Shown here in pieces: positions 43,457-53,401 of a stretch of DNA of 64,000 nt. This DNA comes from Bacillota bacterium (GTDB taxonomy: Bacteria > Bacillota > Clostridia > Acetivibrionales > DTU013). The stretch's first letter is position 1; every line of letters begins with the position of its first letter. The position numbers and the translations under genes are program-made. The DNA lies in assembly GCA_023412665.1 (NCBI GenBank), contig JAEZCA010000010.1, forward strand, positions 62,001-126,000. Reading direction: 5' to 3'. The notes under the pieces were generated by a model. The model worked only from the letters and a program-made list of their open reading frames with translations. It searched no databases and was not told the DNA's origin.

Positions 43457-45010
43457 ATGAAAGACCTGTATAAAAAGCTTGGAGTACATATACCCGAAAT
43501 CCTGCTGCCTGCTGATGGCACGGATCTGACTAAATGGGCAGTGATAGCCTGCGACCAATACACTTCTCAGCCGGAATACTGGAACAACGTGCAGCAGGAA
43601 GTTGGAAAGGAGCCTTCGACATTTAAGCTGACCTTTCCGGAAATATATTTGAAGGATGATGACAAGGATGAAAGAATCGCCAATATAAATAAGACAATGG
43701 AGCAGTACCTGAACCAGGGCATTCTTGAAAAACAGACGCCCGGTTTCATACTCGTGGAACGCAGTACGCCGCATACAGCCTCGAGAAAGGGACTGATGCT
43801 TGCGCTGGATCTGGAATGCTACGACTACAGGCCTGGCGCTCAGACACTGATACGCGCCACTGAGGGGACGGTTCTTGACCGTATCCCGCCAAGAGTAAAA
43901 ATTCGTGAAAACGCGACCATAGAGCTGCCTCACATAATGGTGCTCATCGATGATCCCGACAGGACCGTGATCGAAGGCCTTTATACCAAAGCTGAAGCAG
44001 GCAGCTATAAGAAGCTGTATGATTTTGAACTGATGCAGGGCGGCGGCCATATAAAAGGCTGGAAGGTCGACGACGAAGAAAGTCTGTCCATAGTTGTCCG
44101 CGCTCTCGACAAACTGGAGCACGGAGCCTGCTCCTGCGGCGACGGACAATACGGGAACGATCCCATTGGGGACGGTTCTCACCTTTATAACGGTAACGGT
44201 TGTTGCAGCGCAGGACAACAATCGGCAGCAAACAACCACTCTAACGGTGCCGCAGCTCCCGGCTGCAATCTGCTGTTCGCAGTTGGCGACGGCAATCATT
44301 CACTTGCCTCTGCCAAGGCACACTGGGAAAACGTCAAGGCTGAGCTTATGAAAGCACATCAGATAGACAGTCCTGCAGAAAATTTGACATCCGGCAGTTC
44401 CTCTGATGATGAGACTTCCTGCAGCCAAATTCCGGAACACCCTGCAAGATATGCCCTAGTTGAAATAGTTAATGTGCATGATGAAGGCCTTGTGTTTGAG
44501 CCAATCCACCGGGTGCTGTTCAATATCGATGCAAATACGATCCTTGAAAAGCTGAAAACCGCTTGCGGCAGCCAGCTTTGCATGGACTACAAGCTATATT
44601 CTTCTAAAGATGATATGGAAGAAGCCCTAAAAAAACTCGAATCAACCTCCTACGCTCAATCTTCCGCCCAACCCACCGCCCCTCACCATCTGCCGTTCAT
44701 CCTGGAAGGCCGCTACGGTATCCTGACAGTCAAAAACCCATCATCAAATATAGAAGTTGGTACGTTGCAGAGCATCCTTGACGAACTATTGAAAAACAAC
44801 ACTGAGATTGAAGTAGACTATATACACGGTGATCAGGTAGTGACTGAACTGGGCTCCAAGCCACACAGCATGGGCTTTTACCTGCCTGTGATGAACAAGC
44901 GTGACCTGTTCCCGACTGTCAAGCTCGACGGCGTCCTCCCCCGCAAGACATTCTCCATGGGCGAAGCCGAGGAGAAGCGGTATTACCTTGAGTGCAGGCG
45001 CATAAGGTAG
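43457..45010 (+). CDS. DUF1015 family protein with low-complexity insertions
   Basis: This 517-residue protein has the DUF1015 hallmarks: WAVIACDQYTSQPEYW, ATEGTVLDRIPPRVKIRENA, ELPHIMVLIDDP, GGGHIKGWKVDDEE, FAVGDGNHSLASAKAHWE, EPIHRVLF and MGFYLPVMNK. The family has been linked to serine kinase-like (SbnI/SerK) activity, but function here is uncertain. It is longer than usual because of Ser/Gly/Asn-rich insertions at about residues 220-275 and 304-330 and a shorter one near 395-412. The first insertion contains an intact copy of the dispersed GGGGACGG repeat. The start is ATG 43457, with GGAGG 6 nt upstream. Confidence 0.88.
   Translation: MKDLYKKLGVHIPEILLPADGTDLTKWAVIACDQYTSQPEYWNNVQQEVGKEPSTFKLTFPEIYLKDDDKDERIANINKTMEQYLNQGILEKQTPGFILVERSTPHTASRKGLMLALDLECYDYRPGAQTLIRATEGTVLDRIPPRVKIRENATIELPHIMVLIDDPDRTVIEGLYTKAEAGSYKKLYDFELMQGGGHIKGWKVDDEESLSIVVRALDKLEHGACSCGDGQYGNDPIGDGSHLYNGNGCCSAGQQSAANNHSNGAAAPGCNLLFAVGDGNHSLASAKAHWENVKAELMKAHQIDSPAENLTSGSSSDDETSCSQIPEHPARYALVEIVNVHDEGLVFEPIHRVLFNIDANTILEKLKTACGSQLCMDYKLYSSKDDMEEALKKLESTSYAQSSAQPTAPHHLPFILEGRYGILTVKNPSSNIEVGTLQSILDELLKNNTEIEVDYIHGDQVVTELGSKPHSMGFYLPVMNKRDLFPTVKLDGVLPRKTFSMGEAEEKRYYLECRRIR
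44166..44187 (+). repeat. Copy of the GGGGACGG repeat inside the DUF1015 coding sequence
   Basis: The core TTGGGGACGGTTCTCACCTTT is identical to the second copy at 42187. It is read in frame as IGDGSHL in an otherwise non-conserved, Asn/Gly-rich stretch. Confidence 0.85.
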
Positions 45011-45071
45011 TGGATCGATAGATCCGCACTATACTGCATCAATCAACTTTGCTATATCCAACAGAAAACAC

Positions 45072-45103
45072 AAACGGCGAAGAATTTTACATTCCTCGCC
45101 GTT
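45072..45103. terminator. Bidirectional terminator between DUF1015 and DUF5057-like genes
   Basis: The stem AAACGGCGA with TCGCCGTTT closes a 14-nt loop and is flanked by A-rich and T-rich sequence. It serves the convergent genes ending at 45010 (plus) and 45135 (minus). Confidence 0.8.
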
Positions 45104-45134
45104 TAGTTTTACATGTTTACTGTTACACTCAATA

Positions 45135-48100
45135 TTATCTCAGTAACGGTGTTGCCGGTTCACCGAAGATAATACTGCTGGATGGTACATAGTCTGCATC
45201 TGTCCCATCCTCGAAGGTCAATGTAACCTTCTTGATCCTCACCTTTTGCAGATCCGCACTAGGTATTTCAATTACCAGATAATAACTCTTATTGGCATAC
45301 GTACCACCAACCGGGATTCCAGTCGCATCATTATTAGCTTTCAGTTGTTTGACCGTTGACGGATTAAGATCCGCAGGTAAAGTCCCAGATAATGTTACAG
45401 GATCATCGATTATTCTGGCAGCATTAGATGGATCAACCGGATGGCCATCCTTATCCAACGTCTCTAGTTCAAATTTTATACCCTGCACTTTCATAAAATT
45501 GATCTCATCAATATGTATTTGTGTCAGATATCTGGCAGGTTGACCTTTTGGACACCTTAAGTAATAGTTGCCTCCATCCAAACCAAGGTATGATACTGTC
45601 CAGTTACTTGCACTGCTTTTCATTTTATAGTATTTTGCATGTATACCTAAATCCAGAGTCAGCTTTATGGTAACCTCCCAATAGAAGTTTTCTCCTGTTA
45701 ATTCTACGGACGCTACTGAATCACTTATAGTCTCGTTACCATCGCTCATTCTTTTTGTTGTTATCGAGCCTGGAGTAAGTTTGTATCCTGCAGGAATATC
45801 TTCCTCTTTAATACTGTACTGATGATCTCCTGTCAATTTATAAAAGGTAAGTGTTCCGGTGTCACCGTTGTTGTATTTCATACCTCCGTCACTTATATCG
45901 ACATTTTTTACACTTCTGATACCATCAGTTACATGTATTTTTACAGTACCATTATTTACATAGAGCGTTCCTTTACCCTCCTGTGGCGGACCAAACGCGT
46001 CATGTTTAGCTTTAGCAGTTACTGTTAGCTGAGTTGTGGCATCAGGCTTTACTTCTACTGTTTGCTGCTTGCTAATACCTAAAGCCGGAGCAGGATCCTT
46101 ATCAGGATAAAAAGTAAATGTTCCAACAGTCTGATCCACTTTATTTATTACTTGCGTCCCATCCAGGTATTTCCCTTCAATATCATATTTCGGTACAACA
46201 TTCTGTTCTGAAGAAAGGTTACCAGTGGCAGTTATCAATGTGTTTATTTTTACTGTCTCACCAATAAGACATGAGGTTATTGGGTTATCATCCTGATCTG
46301 TAAACGATACCTTCGGAGTGAGTACCGGTGTATTCACACAATTCATTTCTTTTATGAGAACACTTTCAGCACCTGTCGGTCTGGGTTCCTTTGCTCGTAT
46401 TCGTATTTTAAATGGACCTACAGATCCGCGGTTTTCCAGAATATAATCTGCAATTTCCACGTTTGTTGCAGCTGTTGCTCCATTGGCAAAAACTCTTTCA
46501 TATGTTCCGTTATTATCATAATCAACATCGATCCAATAATTCAACTGTGTGTCATAGTCATCCTGCAGCTTGAAAATAAGTGGAATATTTGTTGTAGATT
46601 TATTTACAGTATCACCGCTTGGTTGAATTATTTGAATCAATGGCTTTTTATTAGCAACTGCATGTGCTTTAATGGCAGTGTTAATAAAAAGCTTTATTTC
46701 ATAGTCAGGATATCCGTCTGCGTGACCCGTACCTGAGTAAGTGATATTATCTTTGGTGTATGTGTAGTAGTTATTCATTGCATCATCGTTAACTCTCTCT
46801 CCGCTTTTTTCTTTATAAAGGTTAAAGAGCGGAATAACATTTTCGTCTTCAAGATCCAACTTGAACCATTGATAATGAGTATTCGCAACTTTTCGCTCGC
46901 TTGGCTGTACTGACTCAAGGTTATACGGGTAGAGTGTTATTGCATTTGAATTCACTGGACGAACTAAATTAGCAGTGTCAGGATATGGATTCACTGTCTG
47001 ATAATTTGCCAGCTTATACTTATTATTTATATTATTATACTCGCCGTGAAGATTCGATTCGATTTTATTGTTCGAAGGATCAGTGCCCGAAAATCCCAGT
47101 AGTCCAGCCGTTTCTCCTCTTCCACCACGTGCTGACTGTCCAACATCGTCATTGAAAGCTGTAGTCAGATTTGTGTTATACTTAAAGTGAATACTATCAT
47201 GAGTAAACATTACGCTTTGCTTTGAATTAATAAACTTTTGAAGCTCATCTATAGCGGCATTAGTGAATTCCTTGTCATCAGAATAGTTGTCTGCAAAGCC
47301 AAGAATCACCATATCATAGTATGTATTAAGTTCTCTGAGATGCTTGCTAGCTAATCCGTTATTAAATTCATTAACAGTAGCTACAGTTACATTTATTTTA
47401 AATTCTCCCGGTCTGTGTCCTAATGTCTCACCAGGTGCACCACCGGTAACAGGTTTATTGAACAACTCTGCAAGGTTAGCATTACTGTCTTTATTGGGAT
47501 TTATTTGCAAAACATTAATCGCGATCTCTTCACCTTTTAAACGGAAAACATCAACCTTCTCTGATTGTGCACCGGCGTTATCTGTGACAACAAGCTTCCA
47601 GAAGAAAATTCCTGTATACTCCAGAGGCATATCAAATAATATTGTATCAAATTCTCCGTTGATAATATTGCGTGTTGCAACCTTTTCGGTTGCATCAAAT
47701 AAACTGTTGCAGTTTCTATCAATGTATAGCTCGACTGCAAGAGAATCATCAGCATCAAGATCAGGATCATAAACGCCATACTCAAAAGCCAGGTTATGAC
47801 TTGATATGGGTTGTCCGGGATCACGATAGGATTTCGGTTCCTTGGTTACTTTCAATATCGGACTTTTATTATACTTTGCATACTCAGCTTGCAAATCATT
47901 GAATACACCATCGTTGATACTGTTGACGATCTTGACATTATTTCTTTTGCCTAAAGCAGTATTAAATTTACCGAATTCCTGGTACATTATTGTTTGTGCA
48001 GGATCTGTTTTATTACCATTTGCGTCCTCTTCCTTAAATGCATCGCTATGGATTATGCATAACTGGTTTGCATTTATGAACTCCAATACCTTATTAGCTC

Positions 48101-48491
48101 TGAGATTTGTTATATCATTTCCGTATAATGTATCGGTTATGGTATTCCTGCAATATTTTCCACTTCCAAAATAAATAATATCATACTTGCCATTGATATC
48201 ATCCCTGAGGGAAATAAACATGTTCATCGACATTGATGTGACTTCAAATGCCGTGCTGGTCTTGAGCTTTTCGTATAATTCCTTGGTGGGTATTGAGGGA
48301 TCCTTCGATCCGCTTGCATTAGTATTAGTCATTATGCTCGGATACACCTCAAGAACGCGCAGCTTGCCGCGCGTGAATCCTTCGCCAGGATTGCTCGGTG
48401 CTGCTGCATTGGCACCCATCGGCAGCAGTATCGTAAGTGTCATAACAATGAGAGTGAGTGTTGCGATCGCCTTGTTGTACTTTCTTTTCAT
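45135..48491 (-). CDS. Large exported DUF5057-like surface protein (1118 aa)
   Basis: The protein has a clear signal peptide (KRKYNKAIATLTLIVMTLTILLPMGANAAA). The N-terminal 600 residues (LRVLEVYPSI, YDIIYFGSGKYCRN, MVILGFADNYSDD and MFTHDSIHFKY) match the DUF5057-type domain. The rest is made of beta-rich Ig-like modules. No LPXTG motif or anchor is visible at the C-terminus. It follows the type IV pilus operon on the same strand behind its own probable promoter. A pilus-associated adhesin or matrix protein is a guess from position. Confidence 0.75.
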   Translation of the reverse strand: MKRKYNKAIATLTLIVMTLTILLPMGANAAAPSNPGEGFTRGKLRVLEVYPSIMTNTNASGSKDPSIPTKELYEKLKTSTAFEVTSMSMNMFISLRDDINGKYDIIYFGSGKYCRNTITDTLYGNDITNLRANKVLEFINANQLCIIHSDAFKEEDANGNKTDPAQTIMYQEFGKFNTALGKRNNVKIVNSINDGVFNDLQAEYAKYNKSPILKVTKEPKSYRDPGQPISSHNLAFEYGVYDPDLDADDSLAVELYIDRNCNSLFDATEKVATRNIINGEFDTILFDMPLEYTGIFFWKLVVTDNAGAQSEKVDVFRLKGEEIAINVLQINPNKDSNANLAELFNKPVTGGAPGETLGHRPGEFKINVTVATVNEFNNGLASKHLRELNTYYDMVILGFADNYSDDKEFTNAAIDELQKFINSKQSVMFTHDSIHFKYNTNLTTAFNDDVGQSARGGRGETAGLLGFSGTDPSNNKIESNLHGEYNNINNKYKLANYQTVNPYPDTANLVRPVNSNAITLYPYNLESVQPSERKVANTHYQWFKLDLEDENVIPLFNLYKEKSGERVNDDAMNNYYTYTKDNITYSGTGHADGYPDYEIKLFINTAIKAHAVANKKPLIQIIQPSGDTVNKSTTNIPLIFKLQDDYDTQLNYWIDVDYDNNGTYERVFANGATAATNVEIADYILENRGSVGPFKIRIRAKEPRPTGAESVLIKEMNCVNTPVLTPKVSFTDQDDNPITSCLIGETVKINTLITATGNLSSEQNVVPKYDIEGKYLDGTQVINKVDQTVGTFTFYPDKDPAPALGISKQQTVEVKPDATTQLTVTAKAKHDAFGPPQEGKGTLYVNNGTVKIHVTDGIRSVKNVDISDGGMKYNNGDTGTLTFYKLTGDHQYSIKEEDIPAGYKLTPGSITTKRMSDGNETISDSVASVELTGENFYWEVTIKLTLDLGIHAKYYKMKSSASNWTVSYLGLDGGNYYLRCPKGQPARYLTQIHIDEINFMKVQGIKFELETLDKDGHPVDPSNAARIIDDPVTLSGTLPADLNPSTVKQLKANNDATGIPVGGTYANKSYYLVIEIPSADLQKVRIKKVTLTFEDGTDADYVPSSSIIFGEPATPLLR

Positions 48492-48593
48492 AAGGCTTAC
48501 CTCCTATAACTTCCATTTGGCCCGCATATTTATCAAAATATCATCATTTATCTTGGTTATGTATTATGTTTTTACAAAAATATTCCTATAGAT

Positions 48594-48624
48594 ATATTAT
48601 CACCGTTTTTATGTAATCTGTAAA
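48594..48624 (-). promoter_or_regulatory. Possible promoter of the DUF5057-like gene
   Basis: On the minus strand an extended -10, TGATAATAT, lies 19 nt after TTTACA. The spacing is long, but the extended -10 may compensate. Confidence 0.38.
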
Positions 48625-48650
48625 GTCCTGTTTTTTCTTGCTTTAATGGT

Positions 48651-51353
48651 TTACGGAGACACCGGTAATTCTCTCCAGGATTTTATCTTAAGTCTCTTCA
48701 CAACATTACGTTGTCCGCTGGTTGTGGCTATATCTATCTCGTCTATCTTATTCATTGAAAAATAGGTGGCACTGATATTCTCAAAAAACTCACGGACGTC
48801 GAAATAATTTTTTAGTTTTTCAAGTATCACGAATTCATCATATACTAGTTTTACATCATCCTTTATAGTAACATTACCTGTACATATGACCGTTCCTCTG
48901 AAAACAGCATCGTCCGTTATAGTGTCAAGCCCGTTAACCTCGCTTGTTATCGTGAGATCGCCATCGCAATAGACGATTCCTTCACTCACAGCGTTTACGT
49001 TTAGTTTACCATCAGTTATTACCTTGATTTCATAGTCGTTGAAATATGTACTCGGGTCGCTTATCGAACTATCGATGAAATCGCTGAACGGTACAGCAGC
49101 TGTACTATCTAAGCCGTTTCCAACAGTCCCCAGTTTTCTGGTCTTTGAATAGAAGATTTTTGCAAATACATTATTGTTATATAGTCGAGTATGTGCTTCA
49201 TAGTTATTGAATGAATTCTTGAGTTCAGCAGCAGAACCCTGGTCTCCCGGATTTAAGAATGGCAGATGAGTATACATTTCTACATATTGGTCTCCATAAA
49301 CAGCATCGTACCCATCTGAATCCAACAAGGCCACTCCTGCAACATATCCTCCAATTTGTGAACCGGTCAGATCTGTTCTTATATTTGTCTTTAGAATATT
49401 TATATCATCTACGAATTCTATCAACCTTTTTTTCTTTTGATATGAATCAGTTATCAGGTCAAAATCATCAGAATATTCTAAATGATCCACTACATTATCC
49501 GGGTCATGGAGATATGCATTTATAATAGACATAGGATTAGTTGTTCTGGAAGTCACGCTTTCTGAAGACATATATATCTTCCCGTTACTGGTAAAGTCAT
49601 AAAAGGCTACACCAGGTACAATAAAATTGCTGTTCATTACTATCTCGCTATTTGGCCAATTACTACTAGTATAAGGGTAATTATTAATTACAGAACTACT
49701 CTTTAAGTGAGCATCAAGAGACACTCCCGGTGCTGATTCCTGACTCAAACCAATATAATTGTAACGAGCTATAACTATAGTATTGCCTGCATCATCGACA
49801 GAGGCTTTGGGAGTGCCGATCAATATTCTTGAATCATTTGCATCAAGCTGTATATCGTCCTTGGTCCACAAATTACCTTTAATATTTATCTCTGCTCCTT
49901 CAACATCATCATTCCCGATAAACACGCTATCGCAATATACATTGCCCTGATCTTTGGAATCCTCGAAAATCATTGGTATGTGGCCGGACGCCCCGGATGG
50001 AGTATATGGGTTGATATTAAAGTCTTCAATATTATCAGCCTTCTTATTCACTTTATTATCATATAAATACTTATTATTTATTTGATCTATATCGACACTG
50101 CCGTATACTTTTTCTTTGAAATCATATGAAATTACAGGAGTTGGATCTGTTGCTGTTGCTGCTGTATCAACTGTCAGCCTGCCCTTATCTCCTATCACTT
50201 TCAGATCACCGGGAGTATATACGTTGCCTCGTATATTTATATTAGCATTTTCATTTATTGATATTCCGCTTTCGCTTGATGAATAAACATCACCGATGAT
50301 CTTTACATTTGTAGGGTCGGCGTCAGTACCATCCTCGAAGGTAACACTCCCATACGCACTAAGGGCATTCGTCAGCAGTGGATTGCCGTATATTGGAGTG
50401 TGAACATACTTGGTAACAGTCTGAAAATCAGGCAACGTTACATCTACATCTACCCTAACCTGTTTCGGATCCTGAACAGTGCCGCCCTGGATACGAATAT
50501 AAAGCCCAATGTTATTACCATCTTCGGACGGATTTTTATTGGTATCCCAATCAGCTACCATACTGCTTTCATTACTATAGCTAATATTAGTATACCTGTA
50601 TGTACATCTATATTCTTCATTGGATTCCTTATTTCCATAAGTTGCACTACCGCCTTTTAGCACAACATTTTGGGTGGTGTACATAGGGACACCGGGTCCG
50701 GTTAATGTGTCGTTTCCTTCTGTATAATCAAGAAGCCGAACCGACAGCATGTGATAATATACTCTGTCAAACAATTGAGACATGTAATTGTTAAGATCCA
50801 GTTTAAAAGCCGACTCTGTAGTTAGTAAATTATCGTTTGCAAATGATTTGGATATAGTGTCCAGATCACCATCGAGTTTGTGCATCTGGTAATCGTCCAG
50901 TGTTAGTTCGCTTCCTCCACTTACCCAGTCATATTCATAGTATTTATAGAAAAACTCCTGTACATCATCATTGATTAATTTATTAGTTGATATGTTCATA
51001 TCATAGTCATAATTATCCTCGAAACTTAACGATTTTGATTCCATATATACTTCCAATGCATTCGGAGAAGTTGGGTTTATCCTGTCAAGTCTGTGTTGGA
51101 CATATTTCCTGGCGTCTTTTTCAGCATCAGCGATAACTGCATCTATTTGGTGAATATATTTTTCCGCCATACTATCCATGCTGTAGTACTCATCCGACCA
51201 TGTGACCGTCTTGCCGCTCATCCGTACGCTCATAGTACTAACGACAAGCGCAATTGTCCCAAGAGCTGTCAGCACAAGTATAACACTGAGTGTAATAATT
51301 GCTGCAGCACCCTTCTGGTCATTAAGTTTTTCATATAGACACTTCTTATTCAT
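48651..51353 (-). CDS. PilX-like large exported pilus-associated protein (about 900 aa)
   Basis: The N-terminus, MNKKCLYEKLNDQKGAAAIITLSVILVLTALGTIALVV, has a basic start, a G|A site and a hydrophobic helix like PilX-type minor pilins (no Glu5). A long soluble domain of about 850 residues follows. It contains many short beta repeats (IKGNLWTKDDIQLDAND, INIRGNVYTPGDLKVIGD and KLNVNAVSEGIVYCDGDLTI), as in beta-solenoid proteins. The start at 51353 follows the previous stop by one base with a GGTGGG site. The upstream ATG at 51380 lies inside the previous gene. It is the last gene of the pilus operon. Confidence 0.72.
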   Translation of the reverse strand: MNKKCLYEKLNDQKGAAAIITLSVILVLTALGTIALVVSTMSVRMSGKTVTWSDEYYSMDSMAEKYIHQIDAVIADAEKDARKYVQHRLDRINPTSPNALEVYMESKSLSFEDNYDYDMNISTNKLINDDVQEFFYKYYEYDWVSGGSELTLDDYQMHKLDGDLDTISKSFANDNLLTTESAFKLDLNNYMSQLFDRVYYHMLSVRLLDYTEGNDTLTGPGVPMYTTQNVVLKGGSATYGNKESNEEYRCTYRYTNISYSNESSMVADWDTNKNPSEDGNNIGLYIRIQGGTVQDPKQVRVDVDVTLPDFQTVTKYVHTPIYGNPLLTNALSAYGSVTFEDGTDADPTNVKIIGDVYSSSESGISINENANINIRGNVYTPGDLKVIGDKGRLTVDTAATATDPTPVISYDFKEKVYGSVDIDQINNKYLYDNKVNKKADNIEDFNINPYTPSGASGHIPMIFEDSKDQGNVYCDSVFIGNDDVEGAEINIKGNLWTKDDIQLDANDSRILIGTPKASVDDAGNTIVIARYNYIGLSQESAPGVSLDAHLKSSSVINNYPYTSSNWPNSEIVMNSNFIVPGVAFYDFTSNGKIYMSSESVTSRTTNPMSIINAYLHDPDNVVDHLEYSDDFDLITDSYQKKKRLIEFVDDINILKTNIRTDLTGSQIGGYVAGVALLDSDGYDAVYGDQYVEMYTHLPFLNPGDQGSAAELKNSFNNYEAHTRLYNNNVFAKIFYSKTRKLGTVGNGLDSTAAVPFSDFIDSSISDPSTYFNDYEIKVITDGKLNVNAVSEGIVYCDGDLTITSEVNGLDTITDDAVFRGTVICTGNVTIKDDVKLVYDEFVILEKLKNYFDVREFFENISATYFSMNKIDEIDIATTSGQRNVVKRLKIKSWRELPVSP

Positions 51354-51354
51354 A

Positions 51355-52212
51355 TTAATTTCCCACCCAATAATCTTCAACGGAATTCTCTGCTAAAACC
51401 GCGCCATCGGATAATCTTTTTATTCTTATTTCTCCGGAATATTTTGTGATCCTCTGAACCTTTTTTGTGATCTTATTCTCGGTAGACATACCTGACACTG
51501 GAACAACACTTACGTTATTGCTTTCTTTAGTATCGCACAGATAAATATCCGCAATAGCCTCATACAAATCTGATAAATCTAATCCTTTAGGTAGAAGTCC
51601 AATATTGTTTTCTACATTGACTGTCACTGGAGTCTTATCATTTTTACTGAAGTCCAGATGAATCGGTATCATTGCTGTCTTTGGCATACCAGATTCTGAG
51701 AAAATTATGTTGCTGTCGATTTCGCCGGGAGAACTTTCTACAACAATATTAACCTTATTGCTCGGATCCAGATCCAATACAATGTCGATATTCGTACTGT
51801 TTTGGGGAACTTCATATGTATATGCCGGATCAGGATAATAGCTGATCGGCATAGTAGTTGAACCTCCATTTGTTGATTCGATTTCAAGTTGAAATCTGCT
51901 GTCAATGTTTTTAGTATAAATAATTTTACTTCCGCTTACAGTACGTGTAAACTCCGTTTCTATTAGATAAGTTCCGCTGTCGTCCTTGCCATCCCGCGGA
52001 TCATCCTTATACATCTCAGCAGCTTTTATACACAGAGCATTTGCTGTGTCCAGTTCATATGCCGAGCGGTTGGTTTTGCCCGAAACAGTAAACATCTGAA
52101 GCAGTACTACAGAAAGAGAAGCCAGCAAAGCTATTGATACAATAACTTCTATAAGTGTGAATCCATTATCTTTACTATTTTTTTTTGATTTCTCCTTCCA
52201 AACCAATTTCAT
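51355..52212 (-). CDS. Type IV minor prepilin (PilV-like)
   Basis: This 285-residue protein has a 17-residue basic leader and a class III prepilin site KDNG|FTLIEVIVSIALLASLSVVLLQMF, with Glu at +5. The remainder is a large globular head with no recognised domain. Such large minor pilins prime or cap the pilus. It lies 3 nt after pilO and just before the PilX-like gene. Confidence 0.88.
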   Translation of the reverse strand: MKLVWKEKSKKNSKDNGFTLIEVIVSIALLASLSVVLLQMFTVSGKTNRSAYELDTANALCIKAAEMYKDDPRDGKDDSGTYLIETEFTRTVSGSKIIYTKNIDSRFQLEIESTNGGSTTMPISYYPDPAYTYEVPQNSTNIDIVLDLDPSNKVNIVVESSPGEIDSNIIFSESGMPKTAMIPIHLDFSKNDKTPVTVNVENNIGLLPKGLDLSDLYEAIADIYLCDTKESNNVSVVPVSGMSTENKITKKVQRITKYSGEIRIKRLSDGAVLAENSVEDYWVGN

Positions 52213-52215
52213 ATA

Positions 52216-53400
52216 TCATTTCACCTGCTTTACAGTCACGTTCCCTGTGGTTTTCCCTCGTATGAACCTTGGATTGGTTGCGTCATCACCCTTGACTGTA
52301 ATTTCAAACGGAGCATCAGAATTATTTGTTATATCCATAATGACACCAACCTTGTCCTCCTCGGATCTTCTCGGCTGTACCAGTACTTCCATACTGATCT
52401 TGCCATCCTTTATCTCGGTAGGATCATCTTCCGTAATGTTATACTCACCAAAATTATACCGGAATGTATAATTACCGTCCTTGCCATTGATAGTCATCTG
52501 ACCTGTTACTGTTCCGTTTATGTCAGCTGCGGCCTCAGATCCCTTGTTGTAGTAATTCATCAACATAGTTTTTGAGGAGTTATTTAGGTAACTATTGATC
52601 ATTAAGTAGAAATCAGGTCTTACATTTGTTGCTATTGTATCAGAACCTGTGCCCGTAGTCCCCGACGATCCGTACCCGGAATATTCTTTGAACAGATCGG
52701 TTTTTCCGGGTATCTGTTCCGTTGTCATTACATAAGGCTTTTGTCCTTTGCTATCATCCCAGTAGCTTATAAAAGAAAGGGTCATCTGCCCAGCCATCAT
52801 TCCGTCATCTTCCTTGCTTATTTGCATAACTTCTACCGAAACTTTTCTAATATTGTTCTCTATATCTTTCATAAAGCTATAAATATCCTGATAACTACAT
52901 GTGAAATTTATTGCTACCAGTTGCTCTGTAACAACAGGCATGGGATCTGCTGATGCTGATGCTGCTACTGCTGCAGTCATATCCTGCTCGTTATCAGCTT
53001 TCAGGGCTTTAAGCGGTAGATCTTCAGTATTTGCAAATGTGATTGACTGTAAAGTGACCCTGTTTTTAGCAGATAGACTCTCAAGAAATAGCATAACCTC
53101 CTCTTGCGATAGGTATGATGGTATTTGTTTTTCAATTTCTACGATTTCGCTTTCTAAGGAGGTTATTTCTTTTTCCATTTCATCCTTTCGTGCATAGTCT
53201 TGCATAAGGCCATCAAGTGTGACTTGTTTGTCTACCATTTCAACTATTGCAGAAGTGTATTCAACATATGCAGGCTGTAATATGTACGCATAAAGCAGGT
53301 ATCCTTCAATAGCGATTATAAGAAATACAACCAGCAGGAATTCTCTTGTGGTTAATCCACCTTTTGGAGCAAGCTTGATATTAGCAAATACGTTTTTCAT
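52216..53400 (-). CDS. PilO-like type IV pilus alignment protein
   Basis: This protein of about 394 residues has one membrane helix near residues 22-45 (TREFLLVVFLIIAIEGYLLYAYILQPAYV). A coiled coil follows (about 50-95), then a ferredoxin-like domain with the LLxxEELMMFLESL-type PilO helix (SQEEVMLFLESLSAKNRV). The C-terminal 180 residues are an extra beta-rich domain. The ATG at 53400, one base after the PilM stop, is preferred over the GTG at 53409. It would bridge the cytoplasmic PilM ring and the extracytoplasmic pilus base. Confidence 0.85.
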   Translation of the reverse strand: MKNVFANIKLAPKGGLTTREFLLVVFLIIAIEGYLLYAYILQPAYVEYTSAIVEMVDKQVTLDGLMQDYARKDEMEKEITSLESEIVEIEKQIPSYLSQEEVMLFLESLSAKNRVTLQSITFANTEDLPLKALKADNEQDMTAAVAASASADPMPVVTEQLVAINFTCSYQDIYSFMKDIENNIRKVSVEVMQISKEDDGMMAGQMTLSFISYWDDSKGQKPYVMTTEQIPGKTDLFKEYSGYGSSGTTGTGSDTIATNVRPDFYLMINSYLNNSSKTMLMNYYNKGSEAAADINGTVTGQMTINGKDGNYTFRYNFGEYNITEDDPTEIKDGKISMEVLVQPRRSEEDKVGVIMDITNNSDAPFEITVKGDDATNPRFIRGKTTGNVTVKQVK

Positions 53401-53401
53401 A

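Noticed and set aside
43864..43880. Another match to the GGGGACGGTTCT repeat inside DUF1015
   Set aside because: It encodes the native conserved EGTVLDR motif of the family, so the base match is probably coincidental.
43382..44299. Minus-strand open frame (305 codons) opposite DUF1015
   Set aside because: The plus-strand frame contains the family motifs; the antisense product has no recognisable motif.
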